Of a stretch of DNA of 64,000 nucleotides, positions 1 through 10,289 are shown piece after piece. Every line of letters starts with the position of its first letter. Within the stretch, counting starts at the first letter, position 1. Source of the stretch: Arion vulgaris (lineage: Eukaryota > Mollusca > Gastropoda > Stylommatophora > Arionidae); NCBI GenBank assembly GCA_020796225.1, contig CM036775.1:9284671-9348670 (forward strand). Direction: 5' to 3'. Under the pieces are notes generated by a model. The model was not told where the DNA came from. It did not search any database and was given only the letters and a program-made list of their open reading frames with translations. The position numbers and the translations under genes were made by a program.

Positions 1-690
1 AACAACACTAAAACAGAAATAATGAATATGGGAAGAAAACATAATAATCTAGACATCCATGTCAATGGCACTAAAATAAACCAAGTGAAAGAATTCAAAT
101 ACTTAGGAAGCATATTCACAGAAGACGGAAAACTAGATAGAGAGATAGAGGCTAGAGTACAAAAAGCAAATGCTGTAACCTACCAGCTAGCCCCATTGTT
201 AAGGCACCCAAAAATTTCACAGGCAGCTAAGAAACAAATGATCAACAGCATTTTTATACCTACTTTGTGTTACCAGAGCCAAACATGGACATTGAGCAAA
301 GCGCAGTCACAAAAATAACTACATGTGAAATGCGTTGCCTGAGAAAAGTTACCAACAACACAAGAAAAGACAGAATCACCAACATCAGCATAAGAAAGAA
401 AGTTGGCACAAAACCGTGCTTGAATTATATAGATAAACAAAGAATGAAGTGGTTTGGCCACTTAATAAGAATGCATCCAAACTCCACAGTATACAGAGTC
501 TTCTACAACAGAACATCGGGAAAGAAGGCAAGAGGAAGACCACGGAAAAGATGGTTAGATGGCGTGGCAGCATCCTGTGAAAGAGCAAAGATAACAATCA
601 CACAAGCCACCAGAACAGCGCAAGACAAAAACAGAAAACCACGACACTGGGCAACAACCCGGTAGCAGTGTGACGACAAAAGAAGAAGAA
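1..690 (+). mobile_element. LINE-A, 3' end (C-terminal ORF2 part)
   Basis: Two overlapping frames (22-318, then 267-665) together read as the C-terminus of a non-LTR retrotransposon reverse transcriptase: FKYLGSIFTEDGKLDREIEA, then KITTCEMRCLRKV, then KQRMKWFGHLIRM, then a basic RGRPRKRWLDG end. A frameshift near 290-300 breaks it, so it is dead. The stop is followed by a short tail and (GAA)n at about 676-695. The same 3' end recurs at 60064-60319, 63500-63856 and 23893-23957 (plus) and at 9299-9500 (minus). The 5' end lies outside the window. Confidence 0.85.
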
Positions 691-699
691 GAAGAAGAG

Positions 700-1012
700 A
701 AGAGAAATAGATCTATCCAGAAAGAACTCAAAATCAAAGAAAACTGGTTGATGCTACAAATAAGAAAGAGAAAATTGAGGTATTTTGGACATATAAAAGA
801 ATGAAGGGCTGAGAAGACCATCATGGAAGGAGGCATACTCAAAGAGAAGAGGAGGAAGACCATGGAGAAGGATTCAGGATGTAACTGATGGTTTGAACAT
901 GACAGCTGCAGAGGCAGGACATCTGGCCTATAAGAGAGAGAAATTCCAGAGAACTGTTGGGGTGGCAAAGTTCTGCTCAGGACAAGCTATTTGATGATGA
1001 TGATTCTAATAT
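700..1012 (+). mobile_element. LINE-B 3' fragment
   Basis: Degenerate ORF2 C-terminus (RSIQKELKIKENWLMLQIRK, then a YFGHIK motif) with stops. It ends in GACAAGCTATTTGATGATGA, so this family's 3' tail is a (GAT)n-like run. An inverted copy lies at 1458-1880. Confidence 0.75.
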
Positions 1013-1014
1013 TG

Positions 1015-1457
1015 AAAATTTGGTTTGACCAGATTGAGAGAGATGGGTGTCGATATTGATACCGCAAGAAAAGAACGGCATACCAAATATGCCCCAAAAA
1101 TTTATTAATCCACATCGAACTGGGAGAGCCGTGGTAGCGTAGTTGTTAGTGAACTCGCTTCTCAAGGCTGGTGGTCTGGGTTCAACTCCGCAGTGCGCAT
1201 GGAATTTTTCCAGACCGCGACGGCTCTCAGGTCGGCCCAGCCTCAACTGGGTACCAGGTATGCTCTGGGAAAGTAAAGCGTCGGCGTGAAAATACAGGCC
1301 TAACACTGTATTGCACTATGTACCACGAGGTATGAAAGGGTTCCTTTTTTACATTGAACTGGCATGTTGGGCCACTGCTGGATTTGATGAGGCAGGGATC
1401 AGAGCACCTATGGACATGTTCTCATTAACTGATAGTCCAGCTTGGAATGACTAAATA
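1015..1457 (+). mobile_element. LINE-E fragment interrupted by SINE-3
   Basis: 1015-1123 and 1351-1457 match consecutive parts of the LINE-E copy at 37795-37980 (DQIERDG reading, then the GRCWICWGGD-type region). The element is split by the SINE-3 copy at 1124-1350. Confidence 0.65.
1124..1350 (+). mobile_element. SINE-3 (tRNA-derived), with TSD
   Basis: The head carries an A-box-like TAGCGTAGTTGTTAGTG and a B box GGTTCAACTCC. A conserved body follows (GGCTCTCAGGTC ... CTGGGTACCAG ... CTCTGGGAAAGTAAA). The copy is flanked by near-identical 12-mers, ACATCGAACTGG (1112) and ACATTGAACTGG (1351), which are its TSD in LINE-E. Other copies lie at 20940-21200 and 53665-53850. Confidence 0.8.
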
Positions 1458-1880
1458 TCATCCAATAGCTTGTCCTGAGCAGAACTTTGCCACCCTAACA
1501 GTCCCTTCAGAATATCTCTCTCTCTCATAGGCCAAATGTCCTGCCTCTGCAGCCGTCATGTTCAAATCAACTGTTACATCTTGAATCCATCTTCTCCTTG
1601 ATTTTCCTCTTCTCTTTGCTGGGATGCCTCCTTCCATGATGATCTTCTCTAACTCTTCGTGTCTTTTTATATGTCCAAAATACTTCAATTTTCTTATTTG
1701 TAGCATCAACCAGTTTTCTTTGATTTTGAGTTCTTTCTGGATAGATCTATTTGTTCTCTTCTCTGTCCATGATATACATAGGACTCTTCTGTAACACTTA
1801 TATTCAAAAGCACATATATGTTTTTCCACTGTCTTGTTAAATGTCCATTCTTCACAAACTAAATAGGAAATCACAAGAAA
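1458..1880 (-). mobile_element. LINE-B 3' fragment
   Basis: A 138-codon open stretch reads as an ORF2 C-terminus: KHICAFEYKCYRRVLCISWT, ENWLMLQIRKLKYFGHIKRH, RRRWIQDVTVDLNMTAAEAG, ending FCSGQAIG. It is in inverted orientation to the copy at 700-1012, so the two could form a long hairpin. More LINE-B pieces lie at 4330-4715, 7636-7835 and 56150-56285. Confidence 0.8.
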
Positions 1881-2397
1881 AAAATCAAAGCCAGATTAAA
1901 TTTATTAGGAATGCTATTATACAACCTTGAACGTTGTTTGATGGATAACAGTTTCAGATTAAACAGAAGATAATCTTATATATATCTACAGAAAAATCTG
2001 TACATAAATTCAGTATAAAGTAGATATGAATCATACACAAATTCATCATAAAAGTTAACATGAAATCTACGCATAAATTCAGCAAGTCACAACATGAAAT
2101 TTATAAACAGTTTATTCACATGTCTGGTCAACCACTAGTCTTCTTCGCCCTAGAGAGGCATACGTTCGCAACCAAGGTCTTCCAAGCCCTCATATCTGAG
2201 GCCATCTTTTCAAGATCTCTCCACTCTCTTCTTGCATCCTATCTTCATGTGTTCCTGAGTGTTCCCTTACCTCTATTACCCTGGGGGTTCCATCAAAGGG
2301 ACTGTTTTGTGATGGTGTCAGTGGTCTCCTCAGTGTGTGTCCTATCCATCGCTACCTTCTGCCCCTTATGTCTTGTTCCATCTGCCATTGTCCTGCT

Positions 2398-2935
2398 CTA
2401 TCCCTGTTCAACCACTAGTACAACTGTTATAAGAAAGAGAAGATGGAGATATGTTGGACATATTTTGAGAAGAAAGGTCTGGTCAACCACTAGTAACAAC
2501 TGTTATAAGAAAGAGAAGATGGAGATATGTTGGACATACTTTGAGAAGAAAGGTCTGGTCAACCACTAGTAACAACTGTTATAAGAAAGAGAAGATGGAG
2601 ATATGTTGGACATACTTTGAGAAGAAAGAGAAGATGGAGATATGTTGAACATACTTTGAGAAGAAAGGTCTGGTCAACCACTAGTAACAACTGTTATAAA
2701 AAAGATAAGGAAGAAATGATCAAAGAATTACAAAACGGACATTGAATTGAAAAGGTTAAAGAAAGAATTGACGCCGTACGGAAACCTTGAAACGAGTGTT
2801 GTTGAGAGAGGCAAGAAATTTCGGACTCAATTCCATAGATGAGATTGAACGAGTTGCCAAGGATAGAGCGGTACAGATAAATTACTTGTAGGCCCTATAT
2901 AACGGTATGAGAGAGATATAATAAATATATTATAT
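2398..2935 (+). mobile_element. LINE-K 3' end with internal tandem duplication
   Basis: An ORF2 tail (IRKRRWRYVGHILRRK) in which a segment of about 75 bp is repeated about four times between 2405 and 2697. A 3' part follows (GAGATTGAACGAGTTGCC ... GATAGAGCGGTA). Related copies lie at 57000-57145 (plus), 58838-59095 (minus) and 63910-64000 (minus). Confidence 0.65.
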
Positions 2936-3045
2936 AATTATGCACAAACATGAAATTTATACATAGAAGCAGAATATCACTATATTTAATGAATAAATTC
3001 ACTACAATATAAAAGCTATGTATCCTTTTGTTTAATTCCCTTCAA

Positions 3046-3425
3046 TCACAGAAAAAAACTGATGCTCTGTTCAGTGCTGGTGATAGACTGGAGCAACTCA
3101 GCCATCTATTGTCTGACATAAAAGCCAAAACCATAATCCACAACCAATAAACTACCATATTGAAGAAGTATACTCTCAGAGCATACCTCCATAGAATGGG
3201 TCTTGGGGACTCTGCTGCCTACACCTGTGGAACACCACAGCAGTACCCAGGGCACATCCGCTGGACTGCAGCAGAATGGAAATATAGCCAACAGACACAA
3301 CCCTTCAGAACAAAACTATGGGGGAAAGGTGAAGACTTATACAGGAGTAGTCGCATAGCAGAAGTTGATCGAAGAAGAAGCATACTGTTTTATTCAGGGT
3401 TAGAAAGATGCATGTTATGGAAGTC
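3046..3425 (+). mobile_element. RNase-H-type LINE C-terminal tail
   Basis: Reads GLGDSAAYTCGTPQQYPGHI and QPFRTKLWGKGEDLYRSSR, typical of the cysteine-containing C-terminus after the RNase H domain of I/Jockey-group LINEs. Related tails occur at 45690-45830 (plus) and 55865-56045 (minus). Only a fragment remains. Confidence 0.55.
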
Positions 3426-3429
3426 AAGT

Positions 3430-3655
3430 TAACTCAATTTGTTTTTTTAGATCCAGAAGCACTTGAGCTTTTTCAGCTCTTCGGCTCAGTGCCATGGACA
3501 TCGTAACCCTTCGGTTCGGTGCCACGAACGCCGTAAATCTGGGGAATCTGTGGCTTTTTCTGCCATCCCGCTGAATTGAACCCGCACACACAGAGGGATA
3601 GTCACCCGTAGTCCAACGCGCTACGAACACGCTGGGCAGACGGGCAGTTTAACTC
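3430..3655 (-). mobile_element. SINE-7 (tRNA-derived)
   Basis: The reverse strand has the tRNA-like head GTAGCGCGTTGGACTAC and the B box GGGTTCAATTC. It then has a body with paired GTGCCACGAACG and ATGGACATCGTAACCC blocks, ending near a T/A-rich tail. Copies lie at 23327-23530 (plus), 27560-27760 (minus) and 44660-44858 (minus). Confidence 0.75.
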
Positions 3656-3701
3656 AATCTGTTCTTTCATTTATTGTTAGAAAGATACAGGTTAAGCATG
3701 A

Positions 3702-3938
3702 TGGGGGTCTCAGTGGCGTAGTGGTTAGACATTTGCCTGTCATACTGAAGGTTGTGGTTTCAAACTCGGACCGAGACACCTGTGCAATTTGTTCATGAAA
3801 TCCCTAGGATTGTTGCCTGAGCTACGGAGCTCATGCTTTATGCAACACTCTCAGCAGGTGGTATGACATCTCTGCTGACATTAACGGAGCCATATGGGAT
3901 AACTGTGCAATGAAGTCAATCCTTCACCTTTGAACTCT
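3702..3938 (+). mobile_element. SINE-6 with an almost complete tRNA-like head
   Basis: The first 72 or so bases resemble a tRNA: A-box GTGGCGTAGTGGTTAGAC, B-box-like GGTTTCAAACTCGG and a closing half CCGAGACACC that pairs with GGGGTCTC. The anticodon arm is not convincing and unrelated SINE body follows to about 3938, so I call a SINE rather than a tRNA gene. Truncated copies lie at 25236-25400 (plus) and 43845-44010 (minus). Confidence 0.7.
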
Positions 3939-4329
3939 TTAAGTTAAGCAAGTCATATTGAACCCAAACTGTTGTTCCATTTACTATGGGAAAGTTGTAG
4001 ACTAAGAAAATCGAGCCTTCACACAAAAATCAGTCAGAGGTGTCATATTAGCAGCCATGACTACGCCGGAATTCAAAGCGGGCAAACAGAAAAAACACTT
4101 ATCATTTGGTGGATTAAAAGACTAAAGCACATACAACAGATAAGTGCAGAGATGTAACAAAAACAAGCAAAATAAATGTAGAAAAAGAATTAAGACTAAA
4201 TTTTAAAAAAAGGGATGAGGTTCTGGTCGTTTTTTAGAAAAACAGTTTTACAATATTAAACAAAAAGTGGTTTGTCAAAAGCAGATATATACACAAATAA
4301 TATAAACTATAGAATACAGAATCATCATT

Positions 4330-4715
4330 ATCAAATAGCATGTCCTGAGCAGAACTTTGAAAACCCTAACAGTCCTGAATTTTTCTCTGCGCCCGAGTGG
4401 TTACCGGGGCCAAATTTGGGATGTAAAGAATAGAACTACTGTTACCTGCCACGCATGTCGAAAGAGGCGACTAAGGAGGTTTGGCTAAAATCAGATGCAT
4501 GTGTCCTAAACATGTAGAAGTCTATGCGTTTGGGGGCCTACCAAACCAATGTGCAACGTATACACGTTCTTGGCAAAGATCAAACATATCACAAAGAGTG
4601 ATTAAAATTGGTTGTAAAGAACGAATGCAAAGAAGAAGAAGATTCATGATCCATGGTATACATAACACTCTTCTGTAACACTTATATTGAAAAGCACATA
4701 TATGTTTTTCCACAA
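4330..4715 (-). mobile_element. LINE-B remnants around a SINE-1 insertion
   Basis: 4330-4387 and 4645-4715 match two non-adjacent parts of LINE-B in minus orientation (GCATGTCCTGAGCAGAACTT; CACTTATATTGAAAAGCACA). The middle of LINE-B is missing and SINE-1 lies between. Confidence 0.6.
4389..4641 (+). mobile_element. SINE-1
   Basis: Near full-length member of the commonest SINE here. It starts CGCCCGAGTGGTTACCGGGG and continues CCCAAATTTGGG...GTAAAGAATAGAAC. An internal TGTCGTAAGAGGCGACTAAG block and GTCTATGCGTTTGGGGG follow, and it ends in ACGAATGCAAAGAAGAAGAA. Length is about 250 bp, with a (GAA)n tail. Confidence 0.8.
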
Positions 4716-4885
4716 TTGATCACCGGAACAAAATGTTGCACATTACCAGCACAACAAAGCAATAATAATCTTCACCATGCACATGCCACAAAATAGAAAT
4801 ATAGACAAGTTAAAGATAGAAACCTATGATGTACACACTTGTGGCAAGAATAAAATAAAAGGGTCTATTACAAACAGTGTGTTAA

Positions 4886-5260
4886 CGGACCCCACAAGGG
4901 AAGTAAAGAATAGTAACACTGTGACCTACAAGGCATGACCTAAGAGGTAACTGAGGTAGGGCCAGGGGAAGCTACTCTAGTAAATAACTAGTTGCCCATG
5001 TGTTGCTAGGGACCGCAACTGGACCAAAGAATAGTAACACTGTGACCTAAGAGCATGTCCTAAGAGGCGACTGAGGTAGGGGCCAAGGGAAGCTACTCTA
5101 GTAAATATAAAGCGTAGTAGAAATTGGATGTGCTGGCCTACTTGTAGGCGCATAACTGGTACAACACAATCACTCTTAGGCTCAGATCACATACAAATCA
5201 CAAATAGTGGTTTAACAAGTGATCAAAATGGAGAGTTCGAAGAAGAAATGTGGTCACTGT
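4886..5260 (+). mobile_element. SINE-2, truncated copy plus full copy in tandem
   Basis: A partial copy (4886-4983) is followed by a fuller one (4985-5260). Family landmarks are GTGTGTTGC, GCAAAGAATAGTAACACTG, CGACTGAGGTAGGGGCC, GAAGCTACTCTAGTAAATA, GTGCTGGCCTACTTGTAGGC and the end GGAGAGTTCGAAGAAGAA. About a dozen other copies are scattered through the window. Confidence 0.75.
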
Positions 5261-5289
5261 TTTTTTGTTTTTCAATGGTGATGTTAGCT

Positions 5290-6625
5290 TCTGAAAGTTT
5301 ATACAGATGAAGGAGAGTTCTCTGAGGAGAGTTACTTGTCATTGGTGAAGACCTAACTATGCAGACAGAAGATGTAGATTTCTCTGCGAAGGAGAGCTAC
5401 TTGTCATGAGTGGAGACTGAAGATCTAACCATGCAGACAGAAGATGTAGAGTTCTCTGCGAAGGAGAGCTACTTGTCATGGGTGGAGACAGACAGAAGAT
5501 GAAGAGTTCTCTGAGGAGGGCTACTTGTCATGGGTGGAGACAGACAGAAGATGAAGAGTTCTCTGAGGAGAGCTACTTGTCATGGGTGGAGACGGAAGAT
5601 CTAACTATGCAGACAGAAGATGTAGAGGTCTCTGAGAAGGAAAGCTACTTGTCATGGGTGGAGACTGAAAATCTAACTATGCAGACAGAAGATGAAGTTC
5701 TCTGAGAAGGAGAGCTACTTGTCATGGAAGGAGACAGACAGAAGATGGAGTTCTCTGAGAAGGAGAGCTACTTGTCATGGAAGGAGACAGACAGAAGATG
5801 AAGTTCTCTGAGAAGGAGAGCTACTTGTTATGGAAGGAGACAGACAGAAGATGAAGTTCTCTGAGAAGGAGAGCTACTTGTCATGGAAGGAGACAGACAG
5901 AAGATGGAGTTCTCTGAGAAGGAGAGCTACTTGTCATGGGTGGAGACAGACAGAAGATGGAGTTCTCTGAGGAGAGTTACTTGTCATGGAAGGAGACAGA
6001 AGATGGAGTTCTCTGAGAAGGAGAGCTACTTGTCATGGAAGGAGAGAGACAGAAGATGGAGTTCTCTGAGAAGGAGAGCTACTTGTCATGGAAGGAGAGA
6101 GACAGAAGATGGAGTTCTCTGAGAAGGAGAGCTACTTGTCATGGAAGGAGACAGAAGATGGAGTTCTCTGAGAAGGAGAGCTACTTGTCATGGAAGGAGA
6201 CGGACAGAAGATGGAGTTCTCTGAGAAGGAGAGTTACTTGTCATGGAAGGAGACAGAAGATGGAGTTCTCTGAGAAGGAGAGCTACTTGTCATGGAAGGA
6301 GACAGACAGAAGATGGAGTTCTCTGAGAAGGAGAGCTACTTGTCATGGGTGGAGACAGACAGAAGATGGAGTTCTCTGAGAAGGAGAGTTACTTGTCATG
6401 GAAGGAGACAGAAGATGGAGTTCTCTGAGAAGGAGAGCTACTTGTCATGGAAGGAGACAGACAGAAGATGGAGTTCTCTGAGAAGGAGAGCTACTTGTCA
6501 TGGAAGGAGACAGACAGAAGATGGAGTTCTCTGAGAAGGAGAGCTACTTGTCATGGAAGGAGAGAGACAGAAGATGGAGTTCTCTGAGAAGGAGAGCTAC
6601 TTGTCATGAGTGGAGACTGAAGATC
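5290..6625. repeat. Minisatellite, unit about 49-53 bp, about 24 copies
   Basis: Tandem array with the core GAGTTCTCTGAGAAGGAGAG followed by CTACTTGTCATGGAAGGAGA. Units differ by presence or absence of a 4-bp ACAG, giving 49- and 53-bp forms. The first units (5340-5480) and the last one (about 6595-6640) are longer, with an extra GAAGATCTAACTATGCAGAC-like block, so the two ends resemble each other while the middle is homogenised. Long open frames inside are a by-product of the repeat. On the minus strand the array lies directly downstream of the 6629-7232 exon and would be its 3' UTR. Confidence 0.9.
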
Positions 6626-6628
6626 TAG

Positions 6629-7232
6629 CTATGCATCTGAATAATCATCTAGAAAACCATTAGAGTTGTAATCAACTTTACTGTTGGGGAAGTTTAGAAT
6701 TAGTTGACCATTGACAAGGGACTGGTGACCAAGAGAACGGTCTTGTCGTTTAGGAATAAACACTTGAGAGGCACCAGGATCATATCTTTCAGAAAATGAA
6801 CTACCATCTTGAGCTGTAGCACTTCGAGGACCTCTGTTAAAGTTAGCATCATCATTCGAAAATGCCCCATTAGAAAAGTGAGAAGGAGACATGTCGGCCG
6901 ATGATGATACAATCGAAGATGTGTTGATGTAATTATTGTTTTGTGACCGTAAAATTTGTGCAGACGTAAACTTTTTAGCTTTTATTTCTACACAAGTTTT
7001 AAACCACTTCCTGTTTTCATCCACATGATAGTCCAGGTACGTCACATAGTGGAGCTCTCCTGATTTTGGGTTATTATAAGTTGTATCAGAAAAACTTTGA
7101 GGTCGTACACGAGGCTCGTAGAATGTTTTGCTGACAAATCGCTTTCTTGTGTTGTTAATATATACATAAGCTGTGTCTGCGTACCATATTGGGTGTAGAA
7201 CAGGACGGAAGTTGATTTCTTCTTTGTGACGT
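6629..7232 (-). CDS. Last coding exon of an unrecognised gene
   Basis: The exon begins after a good acceptor (TTCCTTTCCAG on the minus strand) and stays open for 200 codons to a TAG at 6629-6631. It reads RHKEEINFRPVLHPIWYADT, then AYVYINNTRKRFVSKTFYEP, then HYVTYLDYHVDENRKWFKTC, a serine/asparagine-rich stretch, and ends NGFLDDYSDA. Residue use looks coding and differs from the surrounding LINE fragments. The first codon is split (AG|A) and joins in phase with the exon at 11140-11321. I do not recognise the family. The stop codon sits in the degenerate last unit of the minisatellite, so the repeat may have reset the C-terminus. It may be cytoplasmic or extracellular; no membrane segment is visible. 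Confidence 0.65.
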
Positions 7233-7390
7233 CTGGAAAGGAATAACAAAGTAAGAATCAAAATTCAATCAAATTTAATTATAACTTGAGAATGATTTTG
7301 AGTTTAAAGACTTTTTACATACATTGGGAGCATTTTTTTAGCAAATGGAAGAATAACTAGAGAAATCTAACATAGATGCAATCATCATCA

Positions 7391-7632
7391 AATATGGCAG
7401 AGTGGTTACCGGGGCCCAAATTTGGGATGTAAAGAATAGAACCACTGTTACCTGCCACGCATGTTGTAAGAGCCGACTAAGGAGGTTTGGCTGAAATCGG
7501 ATGCATGTGTCCTAAGCGTGCAGAAGTCTATGCGTTTAGGGGCCTACCAAACCAATGTATACACGTTCTTGGCAAAGATCAAACATATCACAAAGAGTGA
7601 TTAAAATTGGTCGTAAGAACAAACGCAAAGAT
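7391..7632 (+). mobile_element. SINE-1 with TSD
   Basis: Starts GAGTGGTTACCGGGGCCC and ends GAACAAACGCAAAG. The flanks carry ATCATCAAATA on both sides, an 11-bp TSD. It lies in the intron of the gene at 6629-11321. Confidence 0.8.
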
Positions 7633-7635
7633 CAT

Positions 7636-8100
7636 CAAATAGTTTGTCTTGAGCAGAACTTTGCCACCCCAACAGTCCTCAGGAATTTCTCTCTCTCATA
7701 GGCCAGACACAGCCATCATGTTCAAACCACCAGTTACATCCTGAATCCATCTTCTCCATGGTCTTCCTCTTCTTCTCTTTGCCGGTATGCCTCCTTCCAT
7801 GTTGGTCTTCTCCAACTCATTGTGTCTTTTTATATGTATAAAAATGCAATAAAGCACATCAAATACTAGAACAAATGATACAAATTTTGAAATGCAAACA
7901 TGTCCCCATGAACCCATGAATTTGAAACTACACAGACAAGTAGAGCTGGATGTTTGAGAGACAGAAAGAGAAGTGTGTTTAATCAGCGAGCCACAGGAAC
8001 CATCAGTATGCATATCCTTCTCTATCTGTTGGGAGAGACTGAGCACCTATAGGTCTGCCAAGTGGTGTGACGTCAGTTTACTAACCAATAACCACTAGAA
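7636..8100 (-). mobile_element. LINE-B fragment followed by repeat R9
   Basis: 7636-7835 is LINE-B 3' sequence (minus). 7920-8100 is a minus-strand copy of R9, a medium repeat with landmarks CCATAGGTGCTCAGTCTCCC and GGCTCGCTGGTTAAACACAC on its own strand. R9 recurs at 9140-9330, 45140-45520 (twice), 55675-55870, 59845-59975 and 60345-60490. Confidence 0.6.
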
Positions 8101-8104
8101 GAGG

Positions 8105-8660
8105 TTCAACACAATCTTTCTCCCCATATTATGCTATCAGTACCAAACCTGGACGCTGATATTAAATGCTAGAAGAAAACTAGTCGCGACAAAGATGAAG
8201 TGTCTACGCAGAATGCTGGGTGTAACAAGAAGAGACCGGTTGAGAAATGAAGACATCAGGAAAAAGTGGGTACAACATCAGTACTGAACATCAAGAAACA
8301 ACATATTAAATAGTTTGGCCATACAAGCAGATTACCAACAGACAGTGTACCTCAAAGAACAATGCTACTCCAATACAGTGGATACAAAGCTTCTTCTTCT
8401 TTGCGTTCCTTCTTTACGACCAATTTTAATCACTCTTTCTGATATGTTTGATCTTTGCCAGAACGTGTATACGTTGCACATTGGTTTGGTAGGCCTCTAA
8501 ACGCATAGAATTCTACACATTTAGGACACATGCATCCGATTTCAGACAAGGATACAAAGCAAAAGGCCATCCTCGCAAAAGGTGGACCTGAGAAATAACA
8601 GTGGCGGTGAAAAACACTAATTATAAAGCGCACAGAAAAGCCTGTTCTATAAATCTCTTC
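8105..8660 (+). mobile_element. LINE-C 3' fragment, interrupted by SINE-1
   Basis: An ORF2 tail with MKCLRRMLGVTRRDRLRNED, then KKQ(Q/H)IKWFGHTS-like sequence, then HRRGPRK-like remnants. It is split at 8391-8547 by a minus-strand SINE-1. Other copies lie at 31240-31675 and 40622-40815 (plus), and at 18090-18365, 28855-29874, 41235-42530 and 63078-63290 (minus). Confidence 0.7.
8391..8547 (-). mobile_element. SINE-1, 5'-truncated, with TSD
   Basis: Runs from the (TTC)n tail at 8391 to the GATTTCAG part of SINE-1, so the SINE 5' half is missing. GGATACAAAGC occurs on both sides, an 11-bp TSD inside LINE-C. 5' truncation plus TSD is the signature of target-primed reverse transcription. Confidence 0.8.
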
Positions 8661-8814
8661 TTATCCAGACGCTGTGAGACAAAACAGGATTAGAGAGAAG
8701 AAAGATCAAAGTTAATGATTTATGAGAAATTCATAATGGAAGTGATAAGAGAAAAGAAAAAGTCTATATCTTGACAAAAATAAAAATACTGACAACTGAT
8801 AAAACAAACATGTT

Positions 8815-9055
8815 CTTCTTCTTCGCGTTAGTTCTTTACGATCAATTTTAATCACTCTTTGTGATATGTTTGATCTTTGCCAAGAATGTGTATACGTTGC
8901 ACGGTGGTTTGGTAGGTCCCTAAACGCATAGACTTCTACACGTTTAGGACACCTGCATCCGATTTCAGCCACACCACTTTAGTCGCCTCTTATGACATGC
9001 GTAGCTGGCAACAGTGGTTCTATTCTTTACACCCCAAATTTGGGCCCGGTAACCA
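8815..9055 (-). mobile_element. SINE-1 with TSD
   Basis: Full-length minus-strand copy from TTCTTCTTCTTCGCG to GGTAACCATC. AACAAACATG occurs on both flanks, a 10-bp TSD. Confidence 0.8.
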
Positions 9056-9139
9056 TCAGGCGTAACAAACATGACAATATTTTTATAAATGGAGAAATAA
9101 TGAATTCTCATTTTTAAATATTCCATGTTCTGAACGAAT

Positions 9140-9540
9140 TTCATTGGTTATTGAACTGACTTCACAGCACTCCAGACAGACCCATAGGTGCTCAGTCTCC
9201 TTCAAAAGATGTCAAAGGGTATGCATACTGATGGTTCATGTGGCTCGCTAGTTAAACACACTCCTCTCTCTGCCCCTCAAGCATCCAGTTCTACTTTCCT
9301 TCTTTTATCGTCACATTGTTACCAGGTTGTTGCCCAGTGTTATGGTTTTCCGTTTTTGTCCCGCTCCGCTCTAGTGGCTTGTGTGATAGCTATTTTTGCT
9401 TTTTGACAGGATTCTGTTATATCATCCATCTATTTTTTACGTGGTCTTCCTCTTGCCTTCTTTCCTGATGTTCTATTGTAGAAGATTATGTATACCGTTT
9501 TACTTGTACAAGATGTAACTCCAAACTCCTTAAATCGCTG
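9140..9540. mobile_element. R9 repeat with a LINE-A tail inserted
   Basis: R9 (plus) occupies 9140-9298 and resumes at about 9501. Between them 9299-9500 is the minus-strand 3' end of LINE-A (GTTGTTGCCCAGTGTTATGG, the complement of the CACTGGGCAACAACCCGG tail). Short similar flanks (TTCTACTT and GTTTTACTT) may be its TSD. Confidence 0.65.
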
Positions 9541-9584
9541 CATAGATTCAGCATCAAATTTAGTGTCCTCATCCCGTCCGTGTG

Positions 9585-10080
9585 GTTCTGTGGCCTGCAA
9601 GGGAAGCAAAGAATAGTACCACTGCGACCTAAAGGCATGTCATAAGAGGTGACTGATGTTGGGGCCTAGGGAAGCTTCTGTAGTAAAGCGTTGCAGAAAT
9701 CGGGTGCTGGCCTACTGTAGGCGCATAACTGGCAGAATGTACAATCGCTCTTAAGTTCAAATCACATACTTCTTCTTCGCGTTTGTTCTTTACGACCAAT
9801 TTTAATCACTCTTTGTGATATGTTTGATCTTTGCCAAGAACGTGTATACGTTTCACATTGGTTTGGTAGGCCCCTAAACGCATAGACTTCTACACGTTTA
9901 GGACACATGCATCCGATTTCAGCCAAACCTCCTTAGTCGCCTCTTACGACATGCGTGGCAGGTAACAGTGGTTCTATTCTTTACACCCCAAATTTGGGCC
10001 CTGGTAACCACTCGGGCGAAATCACATACAAATCACACAGAGTGGTTAACAAGTGGTCGATATGGAGTGTAGAATAAAAA
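9585..10080 (+). mobile_element. SINE-2 split by a SINE-1 insertion
   Basis: SINE-2 runs 9585-9769 and resumes at 10030 with AAATCACACAGAGTGG, ending at the TCGATATGGAGTG region. The break falls inside the conserved ATCACATACAAATCACA motif of SINE-2. Confidence 0.85.
9770..10018 (-). mobile_element. SINE-1 nested in SINE-2, 11-bp TSD
   Basis: A complete 249-bp minus-strand SINE-1. AAATCACATAC at 9759-9769 is repeated exactly at 10019-10029. Removing the SINE and one TSD copy restores an intact SINE-2, which fixes both the element ends and the order of insertion. Confidence 0.92.
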
Positions 10081-10289
10081 GACAAAGTGTCCTCATCCAA
10101 GAGACCGAAGAACATCTCCCTCTTATCCATCCCAAACTCCCAGACTGATGATGCACGCTTTGACTATCCCTTTTCTTGGTCTCAATTTCACACCTTTCAT
10201 GTTCTGAATCTTCTACTTCTTCTTCTTTGCAATTGGTTTCAAATACTCAGTCGAGCCTGCAGTTTTCTGTTCTAAGCCAAAAGATTGTT

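Noticed and set aside
267..665. A separate small host gene with a basic C-terminus
   Set aside because: Repeated at 60064 and 63500 with the same (GAA)n tail, so it is LINE-A ORF2.
3702..3775. Possible tRNA gene
   Set aside because: Acceptor-like ends pair and both boxes are present, but the anticodon arm is poor, a SINE body follows directly, and headless copies of the same body exist elsewhere.
5478..6534. Several overlapping open frames (75-114 codons) rich in MEGDRQKMEFSEKESYLSW
   Set aside because: They are translations of the 49-53 bp minisatellite in changing frames, with no start context or splice logic.
10087..10275. ORF of 62 codons with hydrophobic end
   Set aside because: Lies across a SINE-2 end and R-type sequence; no splice or promoter support.
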